Source: DATFTE01 sp963802575 (GTDB lineage Bacteria > Acidobacteriota > Terriglobia > Terriglobales > Acidobacteriaceae). Taken from it: 64,000 bases of DNA. The DNA lies in the NCBI GenBank assembly GCA_963802575.1, contig CAWDJF010000008.1, forward strand, positions 372,001 to 436,000, given 5' to 3'. The notes under the pieces were generated by a model. It searched no databases. It was not told the DNA's origin and saw only the letters and a list, made by a program, of their open reading frames with translations. This document shows, in pieces, positions 34,082 through 42,696 of the stretch. Position 1 is the first letter of the stretch; each line of letters opens with the position of its first letter. The position numbers were made by a program, and so were the translations under genes.

Positions 34082-35290
34082 ATGCCAGTTTTTACATTTT
34101 CAGGCAAGAACGCATCGGGTGAAAAGGTCAGCGGCGAGCGTACGGCGGCTAATAAAGACGCGCTAGCCCAGGCACTGCGGCGCGAGCGCATTACGCCGGG
34201 ACCGATTCGCCAAAAAGGCAAAGAATTCGTGATGCCCACCTTCGGCTCGGGCAAAGTGAAGACCAAGGAAATCGCGATCTTCTTCCGCCAGTTCTCGGTC
34301 ATGATCGATGCCGGACTTCCTCTGGTGCAGTGCCTGGAAATTCTCGCGGCCAACCAGGAAAACCAGGCCTTCCAGAAGACGTTGACGGGGGTCCGAACCA
34401 CGGTCGAAGGCGGCTCGACGCTGGCCAATGCCATGCGCCAGTATCCCAAGGTCTTCGACGATCTCACCACCAACATGATGGAAGCCGGCGAAATGGGCGG
34501 TATTCTCGACACCATTTTGCAGCGCCTCGCGGCCTACGTGGAGAAGGCCGTGAAACTGCGCTCTGCGGTGAAGTCGGCCTTGATCTACCCCGTCTCGGTC
34601 GTGTCTCTCGCCTTCCTCATCGTCGGCGCGCTGCTGAAGTGGGTTGTGCCAATTTTCTCCAACCTGTTTGCTGGCTTGAACGTGTCTCTACCCTTGCCCA
34701 CGCGAATCGTCATGGGACTGAGCGCCTTCGTCGGACATTTCTGGTGGTTCTTTATCGTGGGGATCGTGGGCCTGGTCTTCGGAATCAAGCAGATCCGCAA
34801 AGACCCTCGCGGCCGTTACTACCTCGACTGGCTCATGTTGAAGATGCCGATAATCGGTATTCTCCTCCGCAAGATCGCCGTTGCTCGCTTCACCCGAACT
34901 TTGGGCACGCTGATCACCTCGGGCGTTCCCATTCTTGAGGCTCTGTCGGTCACGGCTCGAACCTCGGGCAACAGTGTGCTGGAAGAAGCTTTGATGAAAG
35001 TGCGCAAGGCCATCGAAGAGGGCCGCACCATCGTCGATCCGCTGCGCGAATGCGGCGTCTTCCCCAACATGGTGACGCAGATGATTGGAGTCGGTGAAGC
35101 CACCGGCGCCATGGATTCGATGCTGCAGAAGATCGCCGACTTCTACGAAGACGAAGTCGATTCGGCAACAAAAGACATGCTCGCCATGCTTGAACCCGTC
35201 ATCATCGGACTTTTGGGCGTGATGATCGGTGGCATCGTGATCTCGCTCTACATGCCGTTGTTCTCGATGATCGCCAAACTGGCCGGTTAA
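34082..35290 (+). CDS. pilC: Type IV pilus inner-membrane platform protein PilC
   Basis: A 402-residue T2SS/T4P F-family protein with two T2SSF domains. The first has FFRQFSVMIDAGLPLVQCLEIL and MMEAGEMGG; the second has FTRTLGTLITSGVPILEAL and MIGVGEATG. Three hydrophobic segments are present (near ALIYPVSVVSLAFLIVGALL, WWFFIVGIVGLVFG and VIIGLLGVMIGGIVISLY). It connects the PilB/PilT motors to the pilus. A Shine-Dalgarno (GAGGAGAGG) lies about 7 nt upstream. Confidence 0.94.
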   Translation: MPVFTFSGKNASGEKVSGERTAANKDALAQALRRERITPGPIRQKGKEFVMPTFGSGKVKTKEIAIFFRQFSVMIDAGLPLVQCLEILAANQENQAFQKTLTGVRTTVEGGSTLANAMRQYPKVFDDLTTNMMEAGEMGGILDTILQRLAAYVEKAVKLRSAVKSALIYPVSVVSLAFLIVGALLKWVVPIFSNLFAGLNVSLPLPTRIVMGLSAFVGHFWWFFIVGIVGLVFGIKQIRKDPRGRYYLDWLMLKMPIIGILLRKIAVARFTRTLGTLITSGVPILEALSVTARTSGNSVLEEALMKVRKAIEEGRTIVDPLRECGVFPNMVTQMIGVGEATGAMDSMLQKIADFYEDEVDSATKDMLAMLEPVIIGLLGVMIGGIVISLYMPLFSMIAKLAG

Positions 35291-35353
35291 GGCAGGAGTT
35301 TGCGGGCGGGTGAAGATCGTGCACCCGCCCCGGCCCGCCCACTAGGAAACTAC

Positions 35354-37048
35354 ATGCAATCCATGTTCGATGAGCGACTTTGGCTGGCGTGGCTGGTCAA
35401 GGTGCGCATCATCATCCTGACATTCCTGCTTGGCATCGAACTCGCGATTGCGCGATTCACGGACTCGCCCCTCAATATACGGCTGTTCGTCAACGCCATC
35501 TTGTTGTGGTACACGATCGCCGTCTTCGACCTCTTGCTGCTGTCGTTCTGGGAGGAGCGGCGGATTCAGTCGCTGCTGCAAGTCCTTACCGATCTCTCGA
35601 TGGTCACGCTGCTGGTTTACATCACAGGCGGCGTCGACAGTTCGCTGAACTTTCTTTATCCGTTGGTGATCATCGTTGCATGCATTCTGCTGCCCCGGAT
35701 GTGGGCTTACCTGAGTGCGGCGCTGGCGTTCATTCTTTATGGAACTGTGCTGGAACTCACTTGTTTCGGAGTGGTTCCCTCGTATTCCACGACCCATCCG
35801 ACGATGAGCGCGCTGCAGGCGATCATCTTCGTCAACCTGTGCGCTTATCTCTCGGTGGCTTACCTGGCCAGTCTATTGGCGGCCAAGCTGCGCCAGGTGA
35901 ACGTAGAACTGAAAGACACCAGCGGTGCTCTCGAGAACCTGCAGGCGCTGCATGAAAACATCATCCAGTCAATCAGTGGCGGGTTAATTACCACCGCGCT
36001 CGATGGGCACATCACGCTGGCGAATCGCGCAGCACAGAACCTGCTGGGCCGCAGCGAAGAACAGTTACTTGGCCAGGCTGTCCATGAATTGTTTCTCGAC
36101 CGCCTTCCGGGCGTGGGTTCGGGCACTGCGCACGGAGAAGTACGGTTTGTTGCTCCGAATACGTTCCGCAAGACCTTCCGCGTGATGGTGTCGGCTCTCA
36201 CCGTTCCCGGACGGGGCATTCTTGGCTACGTCTACACTTTCGACGATCTGACCGAGATCCGCCGGCTGGAGCGCGAGGTCCGCATGCAGGACCGGTTGGC
36301 TGCCGTTGGCCGGCTGGCGGCCGCGATCGCCCACGAGATTCGTAATCCACTGACCTCGATTGCCGGGTCGGTCAGCATGCTTTCCGGTATTCCCGAGCTC
36401 GGCGACGACCACAAGCAACTGCTGCAGATCGTGACCCGCGAATCGGAACGATTGAACGGCATCATCACCGACTTCCTGGCGTACTCCCGCGGCAAGCAAT
36501 ACCAGTTCTCGAAGACAGATCTTTTACCTCTTCTCGACGACACACTCACCCTGCTTGAGAATCGCCTGGTCGCGCAAAATACCGGAATCCGCATTACGAA
36601 GCATTACGACGTCGAACAAGCCTGGGTTCTGGCCGATGGCGACAAGCTCAAGCAGGTTTTCTGGAACTTCTGCGAGAACGCGGTGCGCGCCATGAAAACC
36701 GGAGGCACCCTGAGTATCTCCCTGGAACGCAACGGAGAGGATTGGCAGATCAACTTTGCGGACACCGGACCCGGCATGAGTCCGCAACTTTCGGAAAAGA
36801 TTTTCGAGCCCTTTCAATCGCAGTTCGAAGGAGGCACGGGACTGGGGCTGGCCATCGTCTACCAGATCGTGCAGGCCCATGAAGGTAAAGTGTGGGCGCG
36901 ATCGAAGGCGGGAGAGGGATGCGTATTTGTGTTAAGGCTGCGCTCGATGCACGCTTCGGAGAACGTGGGTGGCGAAAGCCGTCCTGCAGTTCGCGAGATT
37001 CAGCAGTCCCCGGCGGCGTTGACGGCGGCAGGAGGGCTCCATGGGTAA
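35354..37048 (+). CDS. pilS: PilS-like sensor histidine kinase
   Basis: A 564-residue kinase. Five or six N-terminal helices form the membrane sensor (VRIIILTFLLGIELAI, LNFLYPLVIIVACILL and others), followed by a PAS domain (NIIQSISGGLITTALDG), HisKA (IAHEIRNPLTSIAGSVSML) and HATPase (FCENAVRAM, FADTGPGM, GTGLGLAIVYQ). Its partner PilR follows with an 8-bp overlap. The start is ATG at 35354 behind AGGAAAC. PilS-PilR normally controls pilin transcription with sigma-54. No pilA is in the window. Confidence 0.9.
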   Translation: MQSMFDERLWLAWLVKVRIIILTFLLGIELAIARFTDSPLNIRLFVNAILLWYTIAVFDLLLLSFWEERRIQSLLQVLTDLSMVTLLVYITGGVDSSLNFLYPLVIIVACILLPRMWAYLSAALAFILYGTVLELTCFGVVPSYSTTHPTMSALQAIIFVNLCAYLSVAYLASLLAAKLRQVNVELKDTSGALENLQALHENIIQSISGGLITTALDGHITLANRAAQNLLGRSEEQLLGQAVHELFLDRLPGVGSGTAHGEVRFVAPNTFRKTFRVMVSALTVPGRGILGYVYTFDDLTEIRRLEREVRMQDRLAAVGRLAAAIAHEIRNPLTSIAGSVSMLSGIPELGDDHKQLLQIVTRESERLNGIITDFLAYSRGKQYQFSKTDLLPLLDDTLTLLENRLVAQNTGIRITKHYDVEQAWVLADGDKLKQVFWNFCENAVRAMKTGGTLSISLERNGEDWQINFADTGPGMSPQLSEKIFEPFQSQFEGGTGLGLAIVYQIVQAHEGKVWARSKAGEGCVFVLRLRSMHASENVGGESRPAVREIQQSPAALTAAGGLHG

Positions 37049-38429
37049 CATCCTGGTTTGCGACGACGAGCGCTCGATTTGCGAGATGCTCGACATCGCC
37101 TTGCGCCGGGAAGGCCACAAGGTCGAAACGGTCAATTCGGGAGAGGCGGCCAAGAAGAAACTGGAAGCCGCTCTCTACGACGTCGTCGTCACTGACATTA
37201 AGATGCCCAATACCAACGGCATCGAAGTTCTTCGCTACGCGCATCAGGTGTCTCCGGACTCGGCTGTCATTCTAATCACCGCCGTCGACGACTATGAGGC
37301 GGCCGTGGAAGCAGTCAAGGCCGGAGGCGCAACCGACTACATCCGCAAATCGCCGGGACTGGTGGACGAAATCAAGCTGGCGATCAAGCGCGCGCTCGAG
37401 AAAATGGCGCTTAGCCGCCAGAACTTCGCTTTCAAGCGCGATGCTGCAACGCGCAATTCTCTCGACAACATTGTTGGTGTCAGCGCGGTGATGGAAAAAC
37501 TTAAACAGACCATCCGCACGGTTGCCTCCACGCAGAGCACTATCCTGATTTACGGCGAGAGCGGTACCGGCAAAGAACTGGTTGCGCGCGCGGTGCATGT
37601 CTGCTCGCCCCGCGCAGCCGAGCCGTTTGTCTCCATTAATTGCGGCGCCTTTCCCGAAACCCTACTTGAGAGCGAGCTGTTCGGATACGTAAAAGGAGCA
37701 TTTACCGGCGCCAACCAGAACAAGCGCGGACTGTTTGAAATGGCGGATCAGGGCACCATCTTCCTCGACGAAATTGGGGAAATGACGCCCACCATGCAAG
37801 TGAAGTTATTACGCGTCTTGCAGGAGCGCTCGGTACGTCCCGTCGGCGGGACCAACGAGATCCCCATCGACGTGCGCGTGATTGCCGCTACCAACCGCGA
37901 TCTCGACAAGCAGGTTGCCGAAGGCAATTTCCGCGAAGATCTTTACTACCGTCTAAGCGTGATTCCGGTCTGCGCCCCTCCGCTGCGCGATCGCCGCGAA
38001 GACATTCCGATGCTAGTGAATCACTTTTTGAAGAAGTACGCCCCCGCCGCGGGCAAAACCATTCAGCGTGTAAATGCGCATTCGCTCGAAGCTCTCTGTT
38101 CCTACGAGTGGCCAGGGAATGTTCGCCAGTTAGAAAACACGATCGAGCGGGCCGTGGCTCTGGAAGTCAGCGAAGAACTCCACGCGGAAATCCCCGCCGA
38201 GCGCGCTAAGGCCCGAGCGGTTGCGGCAGGAGTCGGCGGAGGCACCTCCATCGTGCCCGGCTCAGTGTTACCCGATGGCGTCGATATGGAAAAGTATGTC
38301 GCCGACATTGAGCGGTCGCTGTTGCAAGCGGCTCTAGCGCAATCGAATGGTGTGCAAACCAAGGCGGCGGATCTGCTCAAGATTTCGTACCGATCGTTCC
38401 GGCATCTGGTGAAGAAGTACGAACTCTAG
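37041..38429 (+). CDS. pilR: PilR-like sigma-54-dependent response regulator
   Basis: A 462-residue regulator: a receiver domain (ILVCDDERSI, VVVTDIKMPNTNG), an AAA+ domain (YGESGTGKE, intact GAFTGA loop in GYVKGAFTGANQ, GTIFLDEIGEM) and a C-terminal Fis-type HTH (VQTKAADLLKISYRSFRHLVKK). Unlike the NtrX-like regulator at 27136, the sigma-54 contact loop is complete. The stop codon lies inside a TTAGC heptamer array. Confidence 0.92.
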   Translation: MGNILVCDDERSICEMLDIALRREGHKVETVNSGEAAKKKLEAALYDVVVTDIKMPNTNGIEVLRYAHQVSPDSAVILITAVDDYEAAVEAVKAGGATDYIRKSPGLVDEIKLAIKRALEKMALSRQNFAFKRDAATRNSLDNIVGVSAVMEKLKQTIRTVASTQSTILIYGESGTGKELVARAVHVCSPRAAEPFVSINCGAFPETLLESELFGYVKGAFTGANQNKRGLFEMADQGTIFLDEIGEMTPTMQVKLLRVLQERSVRPVGGTNEIPIDVRVIAATNRDLDKQVAEGNFREDLYYRLSVIPVCAPPLRDRREDIPMLVNHFLKKYAPAAGKTIQRVNAHSLEALCSYEWPGNVRQLENTIERAVALEVSEELHAEIPAERAKARAVAAGVGGGTSIVPGSVLPDGVDMEKYVADIERSLLQAALAQSNGVQTKAADLLKISYRSFRHLVKKYEL

Positions 38430-38460
38430 CTGTTAGCTCTTAGCCGTTAGCTTTTAGCTT
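38426..38460 (+). repeat. Heptamer array (TTAGCNN), left arm
   Basis: CTAGCTG, TTAGCTC, TTAGCCG, TTAGCTT, TTAGCTT. The pilR stop codon (38427-38429) is within the first unit. The matching inverted array is at 38790-38810, so the pair flanks the small membrane gene. Confidence 0.8.
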
Positions 38461-38477
38461 GTTCTGGACCCGACTGA

Positions 38478-38786
38478 ATGAGGCGATTTCTTAACCTGTG
38501 GTGCGCTGGCGCTTCTGTTGCGGCGCTCTTATACTGCCTCTGGCATCTGCTTAATAGCGGGAAAATTCTCGCGAGTCCCAATGTCCTCTTATCTCTAGAG
38601 ACACTCACGTATATTCTTTGGCCCTCATCGCTCATGCTCATGTCCCTTTCGGGACAGCATCCGTTACAGACGCTTTTGATCGTGAGCATCTCGCTTTCGG
38701 TGAATGGCTTTATTTACGTTGGGGTTGGATACGGTCTTACGGGAGAGTCTTCCGTGCTGGCTCCCAGTCTGACAACGGAGATTTAG
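38478..38786 (+). CDS. Small membrane protein flanked by inverted heptamer arrays
   Basis: A 102-residue hydrophobic protein with three likely helices (LNLWCAGASVAALLYCLWHLL; LETLTYILWPSSLMLMS; LLIVSISLSVNGFIYVGVGYG). No family is recognised. The ATG at 38478 has no strong Shine-Dalgarno. It lies between two inverted TTAGC arrays, which gives it a cassette-like look. Similar hydrophobic patterning to the protein at 18798, also next to a TTAGC array, is noted, but homology is not established. Confidence 0.5.
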   Translation: MRRFLNLWCAGASVAALLYCLWHLLNSGKILASPNVLLSLETLTYILWPSSLMLMSLSGQHPLQTLLIVSISLSVNGFIYVGVGYGLTGESSVLAPSLTTEI

Positions 38787-38789
38787 ACA

Positions 38790-38810
38790 GAGCTAAGAGC
38801 TAATGGCTAA
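38790..38810 (-). repeat. Heptamer array (TTAGCNN), right arm
   Basis: On the plus strand GAGCTAA, GAGCTAA, TGGCTAA; on the minus strand these read TTAGCCA, TTAGCTC, TTAGCTC. The stop codon of the TPR gene (38807-38809) lies inside it. Confidence 0.78.
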
Positions 38811-39164
38811 GGGCTGCCTTTCTTCAACTGTTGCTTCCATCCCAGAATCCTGGCTTTGTTTCCCTCAGCCTCGGCTTCCGGGATCATGCCTTTTTTCTGG
38901 TAAAGCACCGAAAGGCTGGTATGCGCCAGAACGTCATCCGGATCGAGTTCTGCAATACGATTCGCCACCGCGATGGCTTCGTCCAGACGATCTAGATTCT
39001 GCAAGGCTCGCGCTAAGCCGTGCATGGCTTCGGTAAACGTCGGATCGGCTATCCAGGGACTTCTGGTACTCGGCAACGGCGCGCTCCTGATCGCCCTCTG
39101 ACACCAGGTCGAGCGCGGCGTAGTAGTGGTCTTCGGCTTTCTGGCGGGAGTTGGGATCGGTCAT
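38807..39164 (-). pseudogene. TPR protein, disrupted by one inserted base
   Basis: About 118 residues if repaired, with tetratricopeptide repeats. The first part (HYYAALDLVSEGDQERAVAEYQKSLD) continues in another frame as ADPTFTEAMHGLARALQNLDRLDEAI and LDPDDVLAHTSLSVLYQKKGMIPEAEA. One extra base at about 39050 separates them. The family is typical of small bacterial TPR proteins with unknown partners. The insertion has the same sign (+1) as those in pilB, pilT and the AAA ATPase. Confidence 0.78.
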
Positions 39165-39276
39165 TCGTAGAGACGCAGCTCAGTTCCGTGTGCTTGGGAC
39201 TAAGCAGAAATTCTAGCACGCACCTGATCTGCCTCTAGGCGTGCCCGCAGTGCGGACTATACTGGAGAGATACGCC

Positions 39277-39507
39277 ATGTACATGCTGCGATTTTTCTGG
39301 AACGCCACTCGCGGACACCGCCTCACGCCGTGGCGCAGCCCCTATCTGCTCTGGCGTGTCGAGACCTACTGCGGCGTGAAGATGCAGCAGATCGGATTCC
39401 TCGAGTTCTGGGAATTCGTCTGGCGCGAGCGCGTGAGCCTCTGGCGCTTTCTCAAGTGGACCGCGGAAATGGACCGCTACGTCCACCCCAAGCCGAAGAA
39501 TTCCTGA
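39277..39507 (+). CDS. Conserved-looking small hypothetical protein
   Basis: A 76-residue protein, rich in Trp, Arg and Phe (MLRFFWNATRGHRLTPWRSPYLLWR, FLEFWEFVWRERVSLWRFLKW). No transmembrane helix or known domain. ATG at 39277 is preceded by GGAGAG. A -10-like TATACT ends 13 nt upstream but overlaps that site's neighbourhood, so the promoter is uncertain. No function can be given. Confidence 0.65.
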   Translation: MYMLRFFWNATRGHRLTPWRSPYLLWRVETYCGVKMQQIGFLEFWEFVWRERVSLWRFLKWTAEMDRYVHPKPKNS

Positions 39508-39513
39508 ATTTCC

Positions 39514-40689
39514 TCAAGGCTCGACTTTGTACATGGCTACCATGCCGGCATCCATGTGCTCGCTGAAGTGACAATGAAATAACCAAGTGCCCGGGTCGTC
39601 TGGAACCATGTCCACGGTCAGCATCTGCGCCGGCATGAGCATGACGACGTCGGTGCGCTTTCCATCGGCCAAGACAACGTTGCCGTGCCAGTGCGGAGTA
39701 TGCGAATTGACTCCCTCGCCGATTGTTACCACATACCAGCGAACCCGATCTCCCTTTTTCATGGTCATCAAAGGATCGTTCGCGAACATGTAACCGTTGA
39801 TGGTGGCCTTGAAGTTGGCCGATGTGAACCCGCTTCCGATGAGAGAAAAATTGCCCTGATCGTCGGTGGGAGCGAATTCGAGTTTGTTCAGCCCCTTGGC
39901 ATCGCTGACGTACGTTTTGATGTTCTGATCGAGATACCAGCTGTCGTTCTCGTCGTAGATCATGAACAGGGTGACAAATTCCTTGTCGACGTCTTTCGGC
40001 CTGTCGTCGCCACCGAGCATGCCACGCCGCGTGATGATGATCGGCCCGATCAGCCCGCTTTCCACGTCCTTTAATTCGCCCACATGCGAATGGTAAAGCC
40101 ACACGATTGAACTCGGGTCATTGGGTCCGGGTCCGGCACGCTCGGGCACATCCCAGTTGTAGGTGTGCGTCTCTCCGGGCTTGACGATGTTGTTGGACTT
40201 TTCGGTTGGCAAACTGCCGTCATCATAGTTGCCGGTCCCTTCGGAATCCTTGCCGTAAAAGACGCCGTGTGGATGCATGCTGTAAGGCCGTGTCGCGTTG
40301 TTGCGGAAAACCACTCGCAGCGTGTCGCCGACCTCGGCGCGTAGCACTGGACCCAGCATTCCCAGATATTCCTGATCCGGAGTGCGCGGCTTGAGCTTGG
40401 TAAAGGTTTCGTCCGTGTATTCGCGGTAGATCGCTTTGCGGTAAACCTTGCCGATGCGGTGCGGTCCTTTTTCGACAAAAGTGGCGGAGTAGCCGTCGAA
40501 TTTCATTCCCATCATTTTGTTGATGCCGCTGGGAGCGTAGTCCCAATCCACTTCATCGGCGGCCACGTAGTAGGTCCGCACTTTCGGGGATGTCGGATCC
40601 TTTGGGGGCGTCCCCGCGCTTGCGGAGATCGACAGAACCAGTCCCCCGATGAAAATAAGCAGCACTCGACCCGTGACTTTAAAGCCCAT
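39514..40689 (-). CDS. Ceruloplasmin/hephaestin-like multicopper oxidase
   Basis: A 391-residue exported protein with a signal peptide (VLLIFIGGLVLSISASAG). Two cupredoxin domains carry the copper sites: SMHPHGVFY and WLYHSHVGE in the first, and HTPHWHG and HCHFSEHMDAGM in the second. The segments HPHGVFYGKDSEG, PERAGPGPNDPSS and WLYHSH resemble animal ceruloplasmin/hephaestin. Ferroxidase or other metal oxidation is possible but not shown. AGGAGG lies 8 nt before the ATG. Confidence 0.85.
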   Translation of the reverse strand: MGFKVTGRVLLIFIGGLVLSISASAGTPPKDPTSPKVRTYYVAADEVDWDYAPSGINKMMGMKFDGYSATFVEKGPHRIGKVYRKAIYREYTDETFTKLKPRTPDQEYLGMLGPVLRAEVGDTLRVVFRNNATRPYSMHPHGVFYGKDSEGTGNYDDGSLPTEKSNNIVKPGETHTYNWDVPERAGPGPNDPSSIVWLYHSHVGELKDVESGLIGPIIITRRGMLGGDDRPKDVDKEFVTLFMIYDENDSWYLDQNIKTYVSDAKGLNKLEFAPTDDQGNFSLIGSGFTSANFKATINGYMFANDPLMTMKKGDRVRWYVVTIGEGVNSHTPHWHGNVVLADGKRTDVVMLMPAQMLTVDMVPDDPGTWLFHCHFSEHMDAGMVAMYKVEP

Positions 40690-40927
40690 CGGCCAGCCTC
40701 CTGAGAATTGAATGCTCTTGTGAACTTGGGGGGAGTGTCGTCGGACCCTGAAACCTACGTCGCAAATGCTCGCGGCGAAAGCTGCAAATTATGCTGCGGG
40801 GAAGACTAACACAGGACAAGTGTCAGATCGAAGGGTTTAGAGAGCGGGAATGTCGCGTATCGAGATCACTGCCCGTTTCCGGCGGCTGCGGCGCCCTCAA
40901 GTGCGATGCTGACGTCAGAGCCTTTGC

Positions 40928-41695
40928 CTACGCCATGGCTTGCGCCGCCGAACCACGGTTGGTCGAGATCTCGAGATACCCCATGCTTCCGAGGATGCCG
41001 AAGATTTCTCCTGGTTCGCCCTCGGAGTAGTTGGTCTTGATGTCAGTGATTTCTTTCTTGCCAACGGTGATCTTGAATTGCGGAGGCGCGGCCTGAAAGA
41101 GCATGGGTACGTCTTGCGGGGTGATGTTGGTGATGAGGTTGCCGAAGCGGTCGACTTTCAGAACTACTCCGCGCATGGTATTTCCGTCGACAGGCTTGGG
41201 CTTGGGCGCGTTGAAACGGACGTAGTCGTCAACCAGTTCGCCGAATTTTTCTCCATCAACGCGCTTGGCAAGATAAGCGGCTACGGGCGCGAAAATATCC
41301 CGCGCATGAAAAGTATTGCTGATCGGTTGCAGGAAGTAGTGCTCTGAGGTCACGTGGCGCACATGCATGCGCTCTTCTCGAGCATAGATCAGCGACAAAA
41401 CGCCGTTATCGGGAGCCACAAAGTGATGCTGCTCGCTCGATGCGATAATCGGACGCCGCGCCGTCCCAACGCCGGGATCCACGACCACGACGTGAACAGT
41501 GGAAGTAGGGAAGTACGAGTAGGCCTGGGCGATCGTCAAAGCGCCGTCTAGCACGTCGAAAGCCTGCACTGCATGGCTGATGTCGACGATCTCGGCGTCA
41601 GGAACGATACCCAGGATCACTCCCTTCATGGTGCCGACGAAATGATCGTTGAGTCCGAAATCCGTGGTCAGCGTGACAACCGGGCGTTGCGCCAA
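40928..41695 (-). CDS. SAM hydrolase / SAM hydroxide adenosyltransferase (DUF62)
   Basis: A 255-residue enzyme of the fluorinase/chlorinase-like family that splits S-adenosylmethionine with water to adenosine and methionine. Family motifs: TLTTDFGLNDHFVGTMKG, VVVDPGVGT, APDNGVL and the conserved TFHARDIFAPVAA, whose Arg-His/Asp set distinguishes hydrolases from halogenases. VDRFGNLITNI is also typical. It is monocistronic, with 238 bp separating it from the oxidase gene. Confidence 0.9.
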   Translation of the reverse strand: MAQRPVVTLTTDFGLNDHFVGTMKGVILGIVPDAEIVDISHAVQAFDVLDGALTIAQAYSYFPTSTVHVVVVDPGVGTARRPIIASSEQHHFVAPDNGVLSLIYAREERMHVRHVTSEHYFLQPISNTFHARDIFAPVAAYLAKRVDGEKFGELVDDYVRFNAPKPKPVDGNTMRGVVLKVDRFGNLITNITPQDVPMLFQAAPPQFKITVGKKEITDIKTNYSEGEPGEIFGILGSMGYLEISTNRGSAAQAMA

Positions 41696-41796
41696 AATGC
41701 TCCCTCGCAGGTTCAGACGGAATTTTCCCTGAGTAAACTTTGACGGTAACGTGAGAGCAGGGAACAGTCAAGGCACGTAGGTAACGGGCGCCGCGG

Positions 41797-42687
41797 TTGA
41801 AGTGGCACAGCCGTCCTGCCGATGAAACCGGAGTGGAATACCTATATCCGAGTGTCTCTTGGCGGATTCGTTTGTGCCTGGCGGTGCTTACCTGTCTGAC
41901 GAATCCTCCATGCCTTCACGCGGGAGCTTGGACGCAGAATCCAGGCCACGGCCAGATCATCCTGACCAGTTCGTTTTTCCAGACTTCACGAGACTTCGAC
42001 GCATCCGGCACCGCACAGAAGTTCCCAGATCAGGGACGATTCCGCCAGTGCCTCCTCGATTCCTATCTCGAACTTGGTTTGACTCCGCGGTCCACCCTTG
42101 TCTTGCACATGCCCGCGGTCTTTCTCGATTACAGCAACGTCTACGGCGCGCAGCACAGCGCGGGTCTGGGGGATGTGGAAGTCGGATTCAAGCGGCGGTT
42201 CAACTCTGTGGAATCATCCTGGGCCGCGTCCGGACAATTGACCGTCGCTGCACCAGCCTATTCCGCACTTCGCGATCCTGCACCGGGCAATCATCAGGAG
42301 GACGTGGAAGCCAGGTTTCTGCTGGGACACGGCACTGCATGGAATCAGCACCATGGGTTTTGGGATGCCGAGGCTGCGTACCGCTACCGCTCCGGCGCCC
42401 CAGCCGACCAGTTCCGCGCCGACTTCACCGCAGGCATCGATTTAACGAACCGCATTATGGCGATGGGGCAGAGCTTCATCATCCGCGGCCTGCGGAACGG
42501 CGAGCCACTCAGCCCGAATAGCAACCCCAACGCCCAGTCTGACTTTGATCTCTACAAAGGCCAGGTTTCTCTGGTCTTCAACTTCGGGCACGGCACGCGA
42601 GTGCAAGTGGGATGGAACGATGCTTTCATCGGGCGCAACACAGGGAGAGGCCAAACCGTAATTCTGGGCCTGTGGAAGAGTTTCTGA
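41797..42687 (+). CDS. Secreted beta-barrel-like hypothetical protein
   Basis: A 296-residue protein with a signal peptide (RLCLAVLTCLTNPPCLHAGA) and then many alternating strands with aromatic ends (for example LTPRSTLVLHMPAVF, QVSLVFNFGHGTRVQVGW), ending in a C-terminal Phe. This is the pattern of an outer-membrane beta-barrel of the transporter or porin-like type. The start is uncertain: TTG at 41797, or GTG at 41833 closer to the signal peptide. It ends 9 bp before the glycosyltransferase gene, so they may act together. Confidence 0.6.
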   Translation: MKWHSRPADETGVEYLYPSVSWRIRLCLAVLTCLTNPPCLHAGAWTQNPGHGQIILTSSFFQTSRDFDASGTAQKFPDQGRFRQCLLDSYLELGLTPRSTLVLHMPAVFLDYSNVYGAQHSAGLGDVEVGFKRRFNSVESSWAASGQLTVAAPAYSALRDPAPGNHQEDVEARFLLGHGTAWNQHHGFWDAEAAYRYRSGAPADQFRADFTAGIDLTNRIMAMGQSFIIRGLRNGEPLSPNSNPNAQSDFDLYKGQVSLVFNFGHGTRVQVGWNDAFIGRNTGRGQTVILGLWKSF

Positions 42688-42696
42688 CGAGAAAGT

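Noticed and set aside
20431..39164. Programmed +1 ribosomal frameshifting in the AAA ATPase, pilB, pilT and TPR genes
   Set aside because: The four sites share no slippery sequence or downstream structure that I can see. An extra-base error explains all four more simply.
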